DNA of 7,814 nucleotides from Chloroflexota bacterium (GTDB lineage: Bacteria; Chloroflexota; Dehalococcoidia; Tepidiformales; Tepidiformaceae): contig JANXYE010000325.1 of NCBI GenBank assembly GCA_025350285.1, positions 1 through 7,814 on the forward strand. The letters are read 5' to 3'. Below are positions 6,208 through 7,814 of this stretch, piece by piece. Position numbers and translations under genes: made by a program. Numbering within the stretch: position 1 is the first letter of the stretch; each line of letters opens with the position of its first letter. The notes under the pieces are model-generated. The model searched no databases, had not been told where the DNA came from, and saw only the letters and a list, made by a program, of their open reading frames with translations.

Positions 6208-6513
6208 GTGGCGCTGTATGTCGCGTACTTCAAGTTCAGGCCCGGCACGAACGTGCTCCAGGGTCTGACGGCGTTCGAGCGCCGCCGGACATTCGAGCAC
6301 CCGCGGCAGGCCACGCTGCTCGGCGAGTACTGGGTCAACGCCCCGCAAGACGAACCGCAGGTCGTGCTCGTTTGGGAGGCGGAGGACGAAGGCCCCGGCG
6401 ATTACTACGAGGCGGCCTGGGGCGACCTTTTCGACATTAGCATTTCCGGCGCCACGCGGCCGGTAACGGACCTGCCGGAGTCCCTGCCGGATATCCGGGC
6501 GTCCGGGGCGTAG
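6208..6513 (+). CDS. Small DUF3303-like protein
   Basis: This 101-residue cytoplasmic protein starts at GTG 6208, 38 bp after the xylanase stop. It has no signal peptide or membrane segment. The pattern resembles DUF3303 and related dimeric alpha/beta-barrel proteins: an initial strand (YVAYFKF), a central GEYWVNAP turn, then a VVLVWEAED strand, an amphipathic YYEAAWGDLF segment and a final ISISGATRPV strand. The function of that family is not known to me, and the assignment rests on pattern only. Codon use and GC content match the neighbours, and the acidic, ordered composition supports a real gene. It may be cotranscribed with the xylanase gene or use its own promoter (TATACT just upstream). 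Its stop lies next to the repeat element at 6521-6663. Confidence 0.6.
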   Translation: MALYVAYFKFRPGTNVLQGLTAFERRRTFEHPRQATLLGEYWVNAPQDEPQVVLVWEAEDEGPGDYYEAAWGDLFDISISGATRPVTDLPESLPDIRASGA

Positions 6514-6520
6514 GGAACAA

Positions 6521-6663
6521 TTAGCCGCCAAGGAGCCAAGATGCCAAGTCTGAGGTTGGTTGCGGCGGCGGGAACTCTATCGACTGCTCGGGCACGGCGC
6601 CCTCAACGTTCTTGCCCCCTTGCCCCCTTGCCGCCTTGGCCCCTCGGCATCTTGGCGGCTGAA
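6521..6663. repeat. GCCAAG-type imperfect repeat element with inverted ends
   Basis: The two ends carry the same decamer, AGCCGCCAAG, in inverted orientation (6523-6532, and its complement at 6651-6660). The left end continues with GAGCCAAG and ATGCCAAG. The right end, read on the minus strand, continues with ATGCCGAGG and then about four 8-nt units of the form GGCAAGGG (6611-6640). The middle (about 6551-6605) shows no repeats. It fills the gap between two convergent genes and could fold into a long imperfect stem that ends transcription in both directions. I recall similar GCCGCCAAG-unit elements scattered in intergenic DNA of several environmental phyla, so this is probably a dispersed non-coding repeat. 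Confidence 0.65.
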
Positions 6664-6671
6664 CGCTTCGT

Positions 6672-7472
6672 TTAGCGCCCCTTGAAGACGGGCTCGCGGC
6701 GCTCGGCGAAAGAGGAAAGCCCTTCCTTGAAGTCCTCCGAGCCGAAGAGCGGGAGCAGTTGCAGGTAGATGTGGTCGACGGCCGCTTCGAACGGCTCGTC
6801 CATCCCGAGGCGCATCATGCGCTTGGTGGACTGCACGCTGAGCGGCGCGTTCTTGGCTATCGCCCGGGCCATCTTCATCGTCTCGGGCATGAGTTGGTCA
6901 TGAGGGACGACCTTGTTCACGAGCCCAAGTTCGAGCGATCGCTGGGCGTCCAGGACTTCCCCGAGGAAGGCCACTTCGGCCGCCTTCGCCCAGCCGAGAA
7001 GGCGCGGCAGGTACCAGCAGCCGCCGGACTCGGGGAGGACGCCGCGCTTGGCGAACACCGCGCCCATCTTGGCGTGCTCGCTCGCGATGCGGATATCGCA
7101 GCCGAGGGCCATGTCCATGCCGTAGCCGGCCGCCGCGCCGTTCAGGGCGCAGATCATCGGCTTATCCATGCGGTTGATGACGATCGGCGGGCTGTTGTGC
7201 AGGTCGAACAGACGGTACCCGGCGCGTCCGGTTGCGTTGCTGCCGCTCGCCATCTGATCTTTGAGGTCCAGGCCGGCACAGAAGCCGCGGCCCGAGCCGG
7301 TGAACACGATCACCCGCACGTCTGGGTCGATGTTCGCCGTCTGCAGGGTGTCGGAGAGGGCGCTGAGCATCGGGCCGCTGATCGCGTTCATGCGGTCCGG
7401 GCGGTTCAGCGTAATCGTGAGGATGTTTTCTTCGAATTCGACGAGCAGTTCTTCGCTGGACGCGTAGGGCAT
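6672..7472 (-). CDS. Enoyl-CoA hydratase/isomerase family (crotonase fold) protein
   Basis: The 266-residue product is a full-length crotonase superfamily member acting on acyl-CoA thioesters. The start at 7472 has GGAGG 6 nt upstream; the ATG at 7496 would add eight residues and lacks such a site. Visible landmarks are the N-terminal LNRPDRMNAIS, the first oxyanion-hole loop GRGFCAGLDLKD (61-72), the second one NGAAAGYGMDMALGCDI (111-127), RGVLPESGG (143-151), LPRLLG, and the C-terminal EGLSSFAERREPVFKGR. Aligned by eye with rat mitochondrial hydratase, E144 is replaced by D120 and E164 by F140, so ordinary water addition is doubtful. E148 in LPESGG sits where enoyl-CoA isomerases and PaaG-type enzymes carry their acidic catalytic residue. 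An isomerase, or another crotonase reaction, is therefore more likely. No other beta-oxidation gene is adjacent, so the pathway is unknown. Confidence 0.88.
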   Translation of the reverse strand: MPYASSEELLVEFEENILTITLNRPDRMNAISGPMLSALSDTLQTANIDPDVRVIVFTGSGRGFCAGLDLKDQMASGSNATGRAGYRLFDLHNSPPIVINRMDKPMICALNGAAAGYGMDMALGCDIRIASEHAKMGAVFAKRGVLPESGGCWYLPRLLGWAKAAEVAFLGEVLDAQRSLELGLVNKVVPHDQLMPETMKMARAIAKNAPLSVQSTKRMMRLGMDEPFEAAVDHIYLQLLPLFGSEDFKEGLSSFAERREPVFKGR

Positions 7473-7487
7473 GGAGGACCTCCGGTG

Positions 7488-7504
7488 GCTATCCAAAAGA
7501 TAGC
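7488..7504. promoter_or_regulatory. Inverted repeat just upstream of the crotonase ribosome binding site
   Basis: GCTATC (7488-7493) and GATAGC (7499-7504) form a perfect 6-bp inverted repeat with a 5-nt loop. On the coding (minus) strand it ends 4 nt before the GGAGG at 7479-7483. It could be an operator or a hairpin in the mRNA leader. Confidence 0.45.
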
Positions 7505-7770
7505 GAGGAGTGTGTCACGGCCGCCCGCCACAGTCACCCGGCCCGAACGTGCTGGGTGTGCCTCAGATTTGCGTAGGCCCGAGCGTGGCACGGACGTGAA
7601 CGGACCGCTCGTTTCGCGACTCGCAGCTAGCATTGCCGGTTCCCTCTCGATCTGGCGTGGCCAATCCCAGCCACGACGGATACGGAGCGGTCTTTGGGGA
7701 GCTTGCGGCCGGGCGGCCCGCGCGAGGTCGGTGCAGCCTCATCGCGCGAGGGTGACGCCACGGGACATAC
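7505..7770. other. Gene-free stretch upstream of the crotonase gene
   Basis: No convincing gene is present; the plus-strand frame opening at a GTG at 7596 is Arg-rich and featureless. It should contain the crotonase promoter, though no clear -35/-10 pair was found. CGTGGC (7656-7661) and GCCACG (7670-7675) form a 6-bp hairpin with an 8-nt loop, which could serve as a weak terminator for the minus-strand gene entering from the right. Confidence 0.4.
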
Positions 7771-7814
7771 TCAGCCGCGAACGTGGAAGGCCCGGTCGAA
7801 GGCGTACCAGCCGG
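7771..7814 (-). CDS. Possible C-terminal end of a minus-strand gene (partial)
   Basis: Reading the minus strand from the window edge gives 13 codons ending in TGA (complement of 7771-7773). The peptide GWYAFDRAFHVRG has a composition more protein-like than the Arg-rich alternatives in other frames. The orientation matches the crotonase gene. The piece is too short to name, and the call is tentative. Confidence 0.3.
   Translation of the reverse strand, partial: GWYAFDRAFHVRG

Noticed and set aside
7472..7484. GGAGG-T-CCTCC palindrome at the crotonase ribosome binding site as a translation-blocking hairpin
   Set aside because: The loop would be a single base, which RNA cannot form. The symmetry is likely chance.
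7596..7814. Plus-strand frame from a GTG at 7596 to the window edge
   Set aside because: The product is dominated by Arg and Ser with no motif and no ribosome binding site.
1..7814. CRISPR array, tRNA, rRNA, transposase, integrase, toxin-antitoxin or defence genes
   Set aside because: I looked on both strands and saw no regularly spaced repeats, no tRNA-like cloverleaf, and no protein motifs of these classes.

Overview
The window is about 65% GC and gene-dense, and reads as an ordinary bacterial chromosome segment with small operons on both strands. It holds a zinc-ribbon ribosomal protein L28, a FakA/YloV-type DAK2 protein, a short lipoprotein cupredoxin with an Ala/Thr linker, and a Tat-exported lipoprotein xylanase. 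These point to a Chloroflexota-like organism (perhaps near Dehalococcoidia) or a high-GC Gram-positive. No rRNA or multi-marker set is present, so this placement is tentative.

Layout: positions 66-419 (+) are a short remnant of an Amidohydro_2-type hydrolase with a plausible ribosome binding site but no intact C-terminal part. Positions 420-635 hold nothing I can support. rpmB (L28, minus) is divergent from a FakA-like kinase subunit (919-2547, plus). A cupredoxin lipoprotein (2639-3097, plus) follows and converges, across a 13-bp-stem terminator, on a 14-TM DHA2-type exporter (3248-4897, minus). The exporter is divergent from a GH10 endoxylanase lipoprotein (5061-6170, plus). The 163-bp gap between them carries three inverted repeats, including a perfect 7-4-7 operator-like site. 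A small DUF3303-like gene (6208-6513, plus) follows, with a possible leaderless GTG start. It converges on a crotonase-fold protein (6672-7472, minus) across a repeat element built from GCCAAG-type units. The right edge has about 300 bp of mostly empty DNA and perhaps the last 13 codons of another minus-strand gene.

Functional reading: most genes look unrelated (translation, fatty-acid phosphorylation, copper redox chemistry, efflux, xylan cleavage, acyl-CoA chemistry). I see no defence system, CRISPR array, integrase, transposase, tRNA or obvious new multi-gene system. The points most worth following are the exporter/xylanase divergent control region, the GCCAAG repeat element, the crotonase with a rearranged active site, and the amidohydrolase remnant.
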